From positions 6,386,001 to 6,450,000 of the forward strand of contig JAYKYS010000007.1 of assembly GCA_036924285.1 (NCBI GenBank): a stretch of 64,000 nt of DNA, read 5' to 3'. This stretch comes from Asterella californica (taxonomy: Eukaryota; Streptophyta; Marchantiopsida; Marchantiales; Aytoniaceae). Below, piece by piece: positions 1 through 10,900 of the stretch. Each line of letters opens with the position of its first letter. The stretch's first letter is position 1. The position numbers and the translations under genes are program-made. Under the pieces are notes generated by a model that searched no databases, was not told the DNA's origin, and saw only the letters and a list, made by a program, of their open reading frames with translations.

Positions 1-656
1 TCTGTACGTACGAAGTTCTGTGATAATAATATGAAGCAGGCCCCTTGCATCTTTGATATAACGCCTGTAGCCTCAAATACCCAGGCAGCAAGTAACTAGG
101 GCCTAGCTTGATTTTATCTTCTTTCGAATCACATAACTTCTTCACTAGATGTCCAAACGAAGTAAACGAGATGCCCATGAAAAGATGACAACGAGCTCTA
201 CCCATCTATGCGATAAAAGTGAAGATCCGAAGTTGTGCCAAAAGCTCGTAAGCTAGGGACTAGCTTGTTTTCTCCATCTTTCGAGTCCTGTAACTTCTCC
301 ACTAGGCGTCCAAACGAAGTAGACAAAGTGTCTATGGAATGCTGACAAGGAGCTCTATCCACTGATGCGATGAAAACGAAGATCCGAAATGGTGCCAAAA
401 GCCCGTAAGCTGAGGCCTAGCTTGCTTTCTCCATCTTTCGAGTCTTGTAACTTCTCCACAAGGCGTCCAAACGAAGTAGACGAAGTGTCTATGGAGTGCT
501 GACAAGGAGCTGTATCCACTGATGCGATGAAAGTGGAGATCCGAAATGGTGTCAAAAGTCTGTAAGCAGGGGCTTAGCTTGTCTTCTCATGAGTGTCTTT
601 GGAACGACAAGCATCGAAATTTGAATTTCAGGTAGGAGCCGATCCACGACACGACA
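1..656 (-). repeat. Partial LTR of G1 with ~157-base tandem units
   Basis: Matches 4500-5155 and the LTR ends near 56126 and 63010. It contains about three tandem units of roughly 157 bases; the anchor tctccatctt recurs at 271 and 428. Each unit includes a conserved stretch around gtccaaacgaagtag. The LTR ends at 656 with GACACGACA. Confidence 0.85.
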
Positions 657-1311
657 TCCACCCCCTCCAAACTTGTGCATCCTCCAGTATGCACCAGAGA
701 TACCAACTAAGGAGTGGATCGGCACGCACACTCGTTCTCATGTTGTCATCCTCCCTCTCATTTCAATAAATCTCATCCTCAAGTCTGCAACCTGATCGCC
801 ATCTTGAAGTTACAACTCGGTCATGATCCCTCCTAGATCCATGCTCATCGCATCTCTTCTCCAACCTCTCATCCTATCACCCCTTCTAAATATCTACATC
901 TCGAAGACATAGAAGCAGTGAACCATCATATCATTGAAACGCTTCCCATCCACTTAGCTGAACCTCATCGTCGAGGTTTGTGACCCAAGTGTCGTAGTAG
1001 ACATCATCCCAATCATCATCGCATATCACTGTAACCCTCAACCTCAAGTCTGTATATGCCATCGTAATATCCAACTCTTCTTTTCTGTTCTCTGAAAAAA
1101 GGAACCACACTGCTGCAACCAAAATCTTCAACTGCAATCAACATTATCTCGTTGTACATGGTATCCTCCTCAACCATCCACTCTTCTTCTGAAAATCTTT
1201 ACAACCTCCCAAGCCTCATCCTCCCAACTCTAATCACATGTAAACCTTCACAACTTCTCAAACATAATCACCTTCAGCAATGGCTTCTCTCTTGTAAGCC
1301 ATCCTTACCCA

Positions 1312-2928
1312 TCATCCTATACCCGTAACCTCCAAAGCATCCATCCACTCTCCTTCGCCCTCAGCATGTCCATCCTTGATGATGTCAATGTAGGCATCAT
1401 GGACTTCCCTTGTAGTCGCACCCAAGACCTCCCGTAAAATGAATCTAACCTTGACATCTTGAATGCGCTCTTCCCAACCTCCATTCACATCCATCATTGT
1501 ACCAATATCTGATCGTTGTATGTCTGCAACTTGATCACGCATATCTACTATCTGCACGTCAACCATCTCCTCCGGTTGTGAAGGATCGTCCTCCATTGCA
1601 TGTTCAGGAAGAATAGTTTCATGTTGAACCTTATCCTCCCCAGCTTGCTTCCCTGAAGATGTCTCTTCTTGTCTTTTTTTCTTGCTCTGCATCATGGATG
1701 CAGTATCCAACTTGAGCTTGTCTGGATCCACGTGCTCACCCAAATTATCCATATGGAGATCATGCTCAATCTCCTCCACCCGAGCACCATAACTTGTAGC
1801 TTCGATAGCTACAACTGCATGTGTCGCAAGATAATCATCCACAAACTTCTTCATCCCTCCTTTACCAACGTTGGCTTGAAAGAGAGTACCCGTACTTGTG
1901 AATGCAACCTTTCCATCCTCCCAAGAAATTACTTCTCGTTGCAAAGACTCTGCGAAGTCGATGCAATCGTCCCGTTGATGATCAGTATCATCACACCACA
2001 CGCACTGGTGTACCCAAGCTGGTTTGAGTACAAGTTCCATCTCAGTCGATGATCCCTTATCCTCCAATCTAATAACCTTAGCTTGTAGATCTTGCATCTT
2101 TTACCGAAGGTCCTCGATGGTTGGATCTTTCTCCTCTACAATCGCAATTGGAGGTTGAACCTAAGATACTACCTGAACTGATGTAGTCACCGATGCAGGT
2201 GTCAACCTTGTAACCCTTTCCCTTGTATGTCTCCAAACAAGAAGCTCAACCGCTTCATGCACAACCTCCCAATTCCTTGTCAACCCTTCTTTCTCCAATC
2301 CATCCTCCAGAAGTAGCTCCAACCGCTCTTGCCATGGTTCATCAGCAGCTTGAAGAAACAACTCTGTCTTGTAGGTCTCCAAGGTTAGCTTGTCCACCCT
2401 AGGTAGTTAAGAAAATTGTCTCTCGAACTCCTTTAACAGCTCTGTAAGCTGTAAATCCTTGCTAGGTTGGTTGATCCATCCCAAAAACGATTTCTTGGTT
2501 ACTCGATCTGAGGTTTCCAAGAAATATTCCTCCATCAGCATTTGTGAAAATGTATCCCAGTTCCTTCCAGAATGCTTTGTTAGACCCTTCACATGCTCCC
2601 TTATCTCAGACACCGCATCGAGTTCGAATGTCTCGATCATCTCATTCTCCGATACCTGATCCAAATCCATCTCCGTCTTGTAACATCTCAAGTACTTTGA
2701 GATGTCTCTCTCATCAAATAGACTGAGCTTGTCGATCACCTTTCGAAGCGCTTTTGTCCCCAAAGCCTCCTTTTGTTGGTTCCCTTGCTCTTGTCGCAAA
2801 AACAAAGTGAAGGCTTGAAACAAACGTGCAGTTGCTGCATCCAACTGCACCCTTGGTATCCCCTCTGATCTGTCCATGCCGTCCATAGTCATGGCTCGTC
2901 CCATCCTCCCATCCTCCCATCCTCCCAT
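1312..2928 (-). pseudogene. gag of gypsy element G1, interrupted
   Basis: Capsid-type Gag in several open segments (2407-2928, 2161-2397, 1312-2097) broken by stops and frame changes. A CCHC zinc knuckle (C-x2-C-x4-H-x4-C; CVWCDDTDHQRDDC) lies near 2000. The N-terminal part contains a retrotransposon gag-like region with a conserved SFLGWINQPSK segment. The same protein is encoded at 59967-61564 in G3, where the segments are longer. Known role of the family: Gag forms the virus-like particle and the knuckle binds the element RNA. Here the breaks make function unlikely. A GGGAGGAT-type simple repeat lies at about 2897-2933, near the gag start. Confidence 0.75.
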
Positions 2929-3129
2929 TATCCCAACCGTTTACAAATCCATCATCCCAGGTCCGCAACATCCTCCCAAAGCACCTACAAATCCATCATT
3001 CCAGGTCCGCAACATCCTCCAGAACAACCGTATCCATCTTCATCCTCGTTCATGATTGCTGATCTCTTCTACCCAATTCTAACACACAAATATCTCCACC
3101 CCGGACCTTCACATCGAGTTCACCACCAA

Positions 3130-5155
3130 TGTCGTGTCAGATATTGCGTGAAGGATGTCCAGGAAAACGCGAGGTTCCTGGCTGTGGAGATGTTGTGTGT
3201 GCTGAAACAGAGACAAGATAGAGAAAAACAACAACGAAAACGAACGCTGCGATATATACCAACTCCAAATGTATGTACACTGCCGGTTCTTTCTCCTAAG
3301 AGCACAGAACTGAAAAACAGACCAGAGCGGTCTGTAACCTGCTTCAAAGCCCTTAAAAACAACCCTTGAATCACAACCCTGACCCAAAAAACACTGAAGC
3401 GTAGCTCAAAGCAAGAGAAACTCCCCTTTGCTAACAAGCAGAGCCACAGTAGTATCACGCGATCCAAACCCAAGTCCAAACCACATCCATGTACAAGTTC
3501 TTAGCTAAAGCTAGCTACCACAAGCTGTATATAGCCAACCAAAACTCTAACGAACTCAAAAGAGCAAAACCCGTAGCGAAGAAACCGAAAAAGGTCTATT
3601 TGTGAACTTCTTCTTTTCACCGAACGGACTTCAGATGTCGAAAGGGTCTCCTCCGCTGACTTCGTTAACCCAAGAAACCTTCAGATCCGACTCCCAACAG
3701 TTGAGATATCGTCGATTTTTTATCGCAAGTGACCGAACCTCCAAAAACTCCTCCCTGCGGCTTAAAACCGCACACACCGCACAAACGGATCGTCTAAACT
3801 GATATCCGTCTTCTCTGACAGGTAGATCTAGCTATCCTGAACCCAACGAGACTCCAAACAAGTCGTTTGGAGTTCCCCTTGCAAAACCACACGAGAAATT
3901 TGGTCGCAGGTTGCAAAAAACTGACGTAAATCGGCTCCCTACGGCTCAAACTCGCTCATCACACCCAAACCAACAATCCAATTTACGTACTGTCTTCTCC
4001 TTATGAGTAGATGAAGACTCCCTGATCGATTAGGCACCAAGAACGAAAAGCTTGGCTCACCGATCGCGAAGAACAACCCAATCTTAGGTCGCAGACGGAT
4101 GAAAATCTGACGTAAGCGCTTCCCTGCGAGCCAATTTCACTCAAATCTCCTGAACCGCCCGATGAAACTTCGTATTGTCTTCATTTTCCTGTAGAACTCG
4201 GTGTTTTTGATCTCGATGGATCCAAGGACAGCAAGCTTGGACTCCGGAACGGTCCGAACGGTCCAACTCTCCTTTACAGGTAACTGAAAACTTCAAAACT
4301 GCTTCATGTGTCTCAATTTCTCTCAGTATGCACTCTCCGATCCGTCTCTTCCAAAACCGGTTGAACCAGTGCGTAGCATGCACAGATCTGAACCCAACGA
4401 TGTCTTGCGCGCTTGCATTGGACTCTTAAATCTCCCGAACCGTCCTGTTGATAGGTCGCAGACGCAAGCTAACCTCTAAGCTGTCCCCTTGTCACAGTCT
4501 CTGTACGTACGAAGTTCTGTGATAATAATATGAAGCAGGCCCCTTGCGTCTTTGATACAACGCATGTAGCCTCAAATACCCAGTCAGCAAGTAACTAGGG
4601 TCTAGCTTGATTTTACCTTCTTTCGAATCGCATAACTTCTTCACTAGATGTCCAAACGAAGTAAACAAGATGCCCATGGAAAGATGACAACGAGCTCTAC
4701 CCATCTATGCGATAAAAGTGAAGATCCGAAGTTGTGCCAAAAGCACGTAAGCTAGGGCCTAGCTTGTTTTCTCCATCTCTCGAGTCTTGTAACTTCTCCA
4801 CTAGGCGTCCAAACGAAGTAGACAACGTGTCTATGGAATGCTGACAAGGAGCTCTATCCACTGATGCGATGAAAGCGAGGATCCGAAATGGTGCAAAAAG
4901 CTCATAAGTTGGAGCCTAGCTTGCTTTCTCCATCTTTCAAGTCTTGTAACTTCTCCACAAGGCGTCCAAACGAAGTAGACGAAGTGCCTATAGAGTGCTG
5001 ACAAGGAGCTATATCCACTGATGCGATGAAAGTGGAGATCCGAAATGATGCCAAAAGTCCATAAGCTGGGACCTAGCTTGTCTTCTCATGAGTGTCTTTG
5101 GAGCGACAAGCATCAAAATTTGAATTTCATGTAGGTGCCGGTCCACGACACGACA
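3130..5155 (-). repeat. Full-length G-family LTR (about 2.0 kb), upstream LTR of G1
   Basis: Begins TGTCGTGTC at 3130 and ends GACACGACA at 5155. It is alignable along its length with 54107-56126. The right third carries ~157-base tandem units. Just left of it (minus-strand downstream), the minus strand reads TTGGTGGTGAACTC, a TGG-starting candidate primer-binding site one base from the LTR. I do not recognise the matching tRNA. Confidence 0.85.
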
Positions 5156-6108
5156 ACGTTCTTCTGTTGATAGGAGCGTGCAGATTTCAAGAAACTGATT
5201 GGAAGTTGATTTACTTGGCTGTCACTACTAGACCCGATATCTTGTATGCAGTCAGCAAACTCAGTCAGAATATGAGTCTCTCACAATAATACATATGAGG
5301 GCAGCAAAGAGAGTTTTGCCCTACCTCAAGAGAACTACCAATTATTCAGATATAGCTCAGATAAGTCATTTGGACTTGTCGGATATACAAATGCTGGTTG
5401 GACAAACGATTCTTCAGATCGTAAATCAATGTTCGGATTTGCATTTATGCTTGGAGGAGGTGTCATCACTTGGCAGTGTAAAAAGCAACCAATTATTGCT
5501 TTATCCTCCTCTGAAGCAGAATATCGTGGGCTGTGTAATGCAGCATGAGAGATCATTTGGCTAAGATGGATGTTGGAGGATGTAGGTGTGAACCAAGACA
5601 CTCCAACACTAATCTGGACTGATAGCATTAGTGCAATAGCATTGGTGAAAAACCCCGTGCACCATGCTAGAACAAAGCACATTGAAGTGCAAGTCCACTT
5701 CATTAGAGAAAAAATAATTTCAGGAGAGGTTGTTACTCAATGGGTAACATCTGATACCAAACTGCTGATATATTCACCAAACCTTTGTCTTCAGACAGAT
5801 TTCAAAAATTGAGACTTGAACTTGATGTATATTCAGTACCACTGACATTAAGAGGGGGTGTTAAAGATAATGTCTAGGTTTATACTTCAGTCACTCTTAG
5901 TTCTACTAGGTTCAGTCACCTCTACAATCACCTCTAGTATATTAACCTCAGTCACATCTCTCTATGACTGATGACTGACTAGTGACTGACATCTTGTCTA
6001 TAAGTTAGATTATATAACAACCCCTCTTGAGAGATGATGAGACGACTGATCTCTTTACTGATATCTCTTCTACAGGAGAAAATATTCATTATATTTGGTT
6101 CTCTAACA
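5156..6108 (+). mobile_element. Ty1/copia element C1, 3' fragment (RT end, RNase H, LTR)
   Basis: The plus-strand coding remnant at about 5170-5815 has copia signatures in order: LIYLAVTTRPDILYAVSKLS (RT C-terminus), a KRVLPYLK segment, an ITWQCKKQPIIALSSSEAEY block and HIEVQVHFIREKI (RNase H). The reading frame is broken near 5285 and 5385, and a TGA lies at about 5547. A purine tract (aagaggggg) ends at 5858 directly before a 250-base LTR. The 5' part is missing because G1 begins at 5155, so G1 probably inserted into C1. The element is dead. Confidence 0.85.
5859..6108 (+). repeat. LTR of copia element C1
   Basis: Begins TGTTA right after the purine tract and ends TAACA at 6108, giving matched 5-base inverted ends over 250 bases. 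No second copy is in the window. Confidence 0.7.
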
Positions 6109-6748
6109 GATGAACACCACGAAAACTGGAATCAGACAGTTAATCTAACAATGGATCATCCATGATGACAAGCTCCCAATGCTCGTGTGATGCTCGTGTG
6201 AAGGAAATCATGGACAGACTCCCTTCTTGATAGGCATATTCAGTATACCAAATACTAACATCGTCAAGCCGGCAGGAAAGAAACGCTTGCCAGAAGTCAA
6301 CGGCCCTGCTAATTTACTCGTGACACACTTTCTCTATAAATGTTAATATTTGGAGAGTTAGATATTCCTCGCGGGTAAAAGTAACAGTTAGACAAGGCTT
6401 CTTTGTACGTGGAGGCTGTGTAGCAATGTTTTGTGTTCCTTCGACTGAGTTACAAGCGGCGAGGTGTGTGGATATGACAAGGAGGCAAGATTGTCAGCGA
6501 AGTTACCCTCGGCTATAAAGACCTTGGGCCAATTATCCTCCGTAGTTGGTTGGTTGTAGATCACGAGGCAAGCGGAGCTGGCTTGTTTTTGGTGTTTGAT
6601 TAATCTGTTGCAAGCTCTAGGAGGATGCAGTTTCCGAACTGAGGTGGTGGTGACAGTCTTCTCTGTAGTTTTGCTATCGGATCGCGCTACTGCCGAGCTC
6701 TCTTGGTGCCCCGCGGAGGTCGTGCACAAACATTCTTGCTTTGCAAGG
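6109..6748. other. Upstream region of MsrA; no gene seen
   Basis: Lies between the C1 LTR and the MsrA start. The reading frame of MsrA exon 1 stays open upstream to about 6596 but has no ATG before 6749, so an upstream exon encoding a transit peptide is possible but not visible. Presumably holds the MsrA promoter. Confidence 0.4.
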
Positions 6749-7905
6749 ATGTCGCCAATATCATCAGAGCAGGCCACTTTTGGTGCAGGATGCTTTTGGA
6801 GTGTTGAACTGGCCTTTCAACGTGTGCCGGGTGTGATCAAGGTACGTTTCCTCGCAAGTGCGTTGCGTTTGCAAGTGTGTGGTGTGTTAGAAGGATCCCC
6901 GCTTCGGCGATGTGGATTTTGGGATTTCCTGTGCCCGGAAATCGTTCGCCGTGGAGTGTTGACTGGACCAAATGGATTGTGATTCGTGATGTTCTTGAAC
7001 TGTGGGAGATGCAATGCTGTTGTAGATTCTGTCAAGACAATTACAACAGGGATAGCGTGATTGTCTTGGATATCACAACTCTTCCATGCTTATTTGACAA
7101 AAATGTTTCTGGATTGATGAATCACTTTCGATCTCTGCTGCATGAGGCCATTTTACCGAAGCCGAATTACGTCAGTGAGCAGTGCCCAGGAGAATTCGCG
7201 TGTTTTGAGATGATAAAGCTTAATCTCGCCCTGATACTGTTTCCGCAGACTGCCGTAGGGTATACTCAGGGTCATACGGAAAACCCTACGTATGAACAAG
7301 TATGTACCGGCAGGACTGGGCATGTGGAAGCAGTGCTTGTAGAATACAATCCTAGCGAGCTGTCTTATGAACAGCTGTTGGATGTGTTCTGGAAGAAACA
7401 TGATCCCACTCAGATGAACCGCCAGGTATTTTACTGTCTACATCCTCTTCTTCCTTTGAGTACATATGCCGAAAATAGAGTCCTTCTCCCAGAGCAGACT
7501 GGTTAGCATTTTGTTTCGTCACTAATGCACCAGTTTACTTCAGTGTCTGCTGCGATGTGTACATTAGAACTAGGTTTGTAAAGAAAGTATAGTTGCAACA
7601 TATAAGTAAGTTAATGTAGCCTGTATAGATCTAATTTGAATCACCATCCGCAGGGAAATGATGTCGGGACTCAGTACCGATCAGGTATCTACTATCGTAC
7701 ACCGGGGCAAGAGGCAGCAGCGAAGGCATCGGTGGAAGAGTGGGAACGCAAGCTAGGGAAAAAGATTGCAACTGAGATACTCCCTGCCAAGAGCTTTTAT
7801 CCAGCAGAAGATTACCATCAACAGTATCTTGAGAAAGGAGGTAGAAATGGCAGTAAGCAGTCAGCAAGGAAAGGATGTAATGACCCAATCCGATGTTATG
7901 GCTAG
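6749..7905 (+). CDS. MSRA: Peptide methionine-(S)-S-oxide reductase A, three exons
   Basis: Reduces methionine-S-sulfoxide in proteins back to methionine (oxidative damage repair; thioredoxin regenerates the family). Exons are 6749-6841, 7249-7425 and 7654-7905, all GT-AG and in phase, giving 173 residues. The catalytic GCFW motif is at residues 14-17 (Cys15). Exon 2 has [18 protein letters not shown] and the [12 protein letters not shown] block. Exon 3 has [10 protein letters not shown] and ends [11 protein letters not shown], the plant-type tail with the resolving cysteines Cys165 and Cys171. The ATG at 6749 lies just before the conserved domain; there is no obvious transit peptide, so the product as read is cytosolic. 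An upstream exon could change that. Intact as read. Confidence 0.93.
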
Positions 7906-10900
7906 GGAAGGAGTCGTCAATACAGCGTTAGATGTAAGGATCCTGTACCAGGGATCGTGTGCTAGGCTCAGTTCCATGTGTTTACACTTAGTTTGACTTC
8001 TGTAAATTTAATCATTCAGTGTGTTCAAAGATCGTTCTTGGACCCTGGATGGTGAGAGCTTTGTATCTTCTGCATGTTCTACCTATATTACATGATGGAA
8101 AACAGAAAATGGATAAAGTGAATCGTATCCACGTCGGAGGATTCGTGAAGTCAGGGCTTAAAACGAGACATAGAGCCACTTATAATTGGAGTGGCGCTGT
8201 GAAGTTCGAAGCAAGTATTTATCCTTACACGTAAGTGTGAAAGTAATTATCCATGACTTAGCAATCCTCATGACCTCTTAGGAAAAGTCCAAACACAGAG
8301 CGGCTCAAAATATAGGTCTCGAGGCCTGCTAATCCTTCTTTCTCATGTGTATGGACCTCGGCAATCTTAGTTCTTGTCAAGTTACTGTTTTCTGTCAAAT
8401 CCGATCTTTGTTATTGACCACTTGATCGGGTGCCGTGCAGTTAGGATGGACTTAGATGACAAGGTCTCATCGTCCGTACATAGAGTCCTTTGTGTGAACA
8501 ATAGTGGCGATTTGTTCTTCTCCGACAGAGGTTACTTTGGAGGCATATTTTTCACTCCTGTTTCTCATTTCGAAGTTTTTTGTTGCCAGGAGTGGCAGAT
8601 TGAGTTTCTTATCCAGATGATCCCCCTAAGTTGAAGCAACCTTTCACGCAGAAATCACAAGATACTGTATTTCGCGCACAAGGTCGATGTGAGTTCTCAA
8701 AAGCTTTCTGGTGCATGAACCTTGTATCATGAGGTCGAATATAAACAAATGACTGTCACAAGACCATGAAACTTAGAGGGGCAGAAACACGAAGACCGAA
8801 TTTAAACACGTCCTTATGCAAGGACAAATCAAAACTCACTACCTCTGGTAGTGGTACTTCAACACTATTCCAAAACTAAAAGAGTCTGATGCTGCAGGAC
8901 AAGTTGTATTCCCACCTGTTAGAAATTCATACGAGTAGTCTACCTAAGGAAGTGTAAGAATAGAACGATATGTCAGCTAAGAATTCGGATCTGGAATGCG
9001 ATTAAAGCATTTATAGTATTTAGGTGTGCTCACTGCTGAATGTACAGTAAAGAGAGAAGCCATGTAAATACATGTAGGAGATGCGGAAGCTCAACAACAC
9101 AGACTCAGTCGGCTGGAACTATATATAAGTCATAGATCAGAAATCCAGGTGATAAGTTCCTAACAACTCTTCTTGTGTACTGAGTTCTTTTGGGTTCTGG
9201 CCAAGGCAACGAGAGAACCTATGTCAGCGATGGGAGAACTGTGAATCACCTTTGTGTTTAAGTGAACTACTGTATTTCTGCGTGCAAAGTGTGAGTGTTG
9301 TTAAACACTGGTGAGATCCCTTAGATACTGTAGTAGGGAAGAATATTGAATATTTGTCAACTTAGTCTTCAATCTTCTCCACGTAGAGAGAGTGTGCTTA
9401 TAGTTTGTAAGTATAGAGCAGAAAGGTCAGACCTCTTATTGCTATGGAAGGAGACGATACAGAGGCACCTCGGTCACAAGTACAGTCCGAGGATATGCAA
9501 CTTCACAGGGATTTGCAGCGCCACAGGAAGAACTTTCCATGTGTTTGCCACTACATCAAGCTGTATTAGTTTCGTGTTCGCACAAAAGGAAGTGGTAAGA
9601 GTTACAGAGTATACCGGGTCCTGCCTAAAGAATTCAGAACTCTCTTGCCGATCGTCTACTCAACCATCTCGGACGAACTATCATGAATCAGATACAACGA
9701 AGTAGCATTCCTGTGGTCATGGCTAAGTTACAAGTTAGGGCTCAAGAGGCCGGCTGTCCCAGGCTCAATGCTTACCACTCGAGAGTCGAAACGCAGTAAG
9801 TTCGGGCGACACGCAGTTGTGCCTGTCAGTAAAAGAGTCATCATAATATAAACTGTAAGTTCAGGACTGCGGCTTGAAGGAAAGAACATGGTGCCTGCGC
9901 GGAAAAGTTTAAAGAAAAGAAAGAACTCTCCCGAATTTCTGAGGCGAGAGATAGATTTCCGTCTTTGCTGCTCGCAGTTAACTGCACCGTTAGTTCCTGG
10001 CCGTTCCCCGGTCACTTCACACCCCATCACACGTCACGGATAGACAAACTACAAGTATACACATTGCTCACTGCTCCGTAGCCTGCTCGGGTTCTGGATT
10101 TACACTTGAACACACCCGCTCCGCTGTTTGCGCAGAGATATGTGACGGTGGCTCTAGCTGCAGTCACAGTCAAGATCGAGCGCTTCGCGGTTAGCGAAGT
10201 TCCAAGAATATTCAGGAATCTTATCCCTCGTACCGTGGAACTGTGCAATCCCTCCGAATCGGCATTGTGTATGCCCCTTGCATGACTCATGAGTCTGCGT
10301 ACAAAGCCAAAACGAGGTTACCGGCTTGGGTAAAAGAAGCTCTAGAGACTAGATCTGATCCCGATAACCTCAGACGTAACACTAGTAGTCGTAATTAGCA
10401 CCACTCACTAAATGGACTTGAGAGTCAGAAACTCAGAGAGCATCACGTTAGCTCCCGACCAATCAGAAGGTCATGCATATGTAAACTCCTGTCGCAGGAC
10501 TTTACTCATGCATGTGGACAGTTACGGCATCCCCGGGCATTCGATCTTGACTCCCAACCAACTACGTAGAGCCTCATCTAAACACCAGTATTCTGCAGAT
10601 ATTCCTCCTTGGCTCAGTTCTAGTCGAGAGACAGACGGACTTACTGCCGTAGGTCCGTTCATACCTTTACTGCACGTCGCATCTCACTGAAGCTCAATAT
10701 CGGATGGTTACGAGTGGGAGACAGCTTGACCTAGCTGGATACTCATCTCACCAAAGACGGTACCTTTTCTGTGGTTGATCTGAAGGCAGGGTTCTAACAA
10801 TGTTAGCAAGTATCACGTGGTTTTCATACGTTCAACCGAAGGAAAAGTCATCAGATATATAGCCAATTCAGAGGCAAAATACAGGTAACGCGTTTTAAAA

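Larger units (their letters stand above)
1..5155 (-). mobile_element. Ty3/gypsy LTR retrotransposon G1, gag-only derivative, left end cut by window
   Basis: A minus-strand LTR element. Its downstream LTR runs off the window at the left (1-656), the interior is 657-3129 and the upstream LTR is 3130-5155. LTR ends carry the 9-base inverted termini TGTCGTGTC and GACACGACA. The interior holds only gag; no RT, RNase H or integrase is present. The sequence jumps from the LTR-proximal purine tract straight to the gag-side leader through one copy of a short motif that occurs twice, on either side of pol, in the related element at 54107-63010. G1 is therefore a non-autonomous derivative. It abuts a copia fragment on the right, apparently its insertion target. 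Confidence 0.85.

Noticed and set aside
198..555. Repeated 66-codon frames near both window ends
   Set aside because: They are frames across the 157-base tandem units of the LTRs, not genes.
6388..6777. Minus-strand frame of 129 codons over MsrA exon 1
   Set aside because: Antisense to the GCFW-bearing exon; no recognisable domain.
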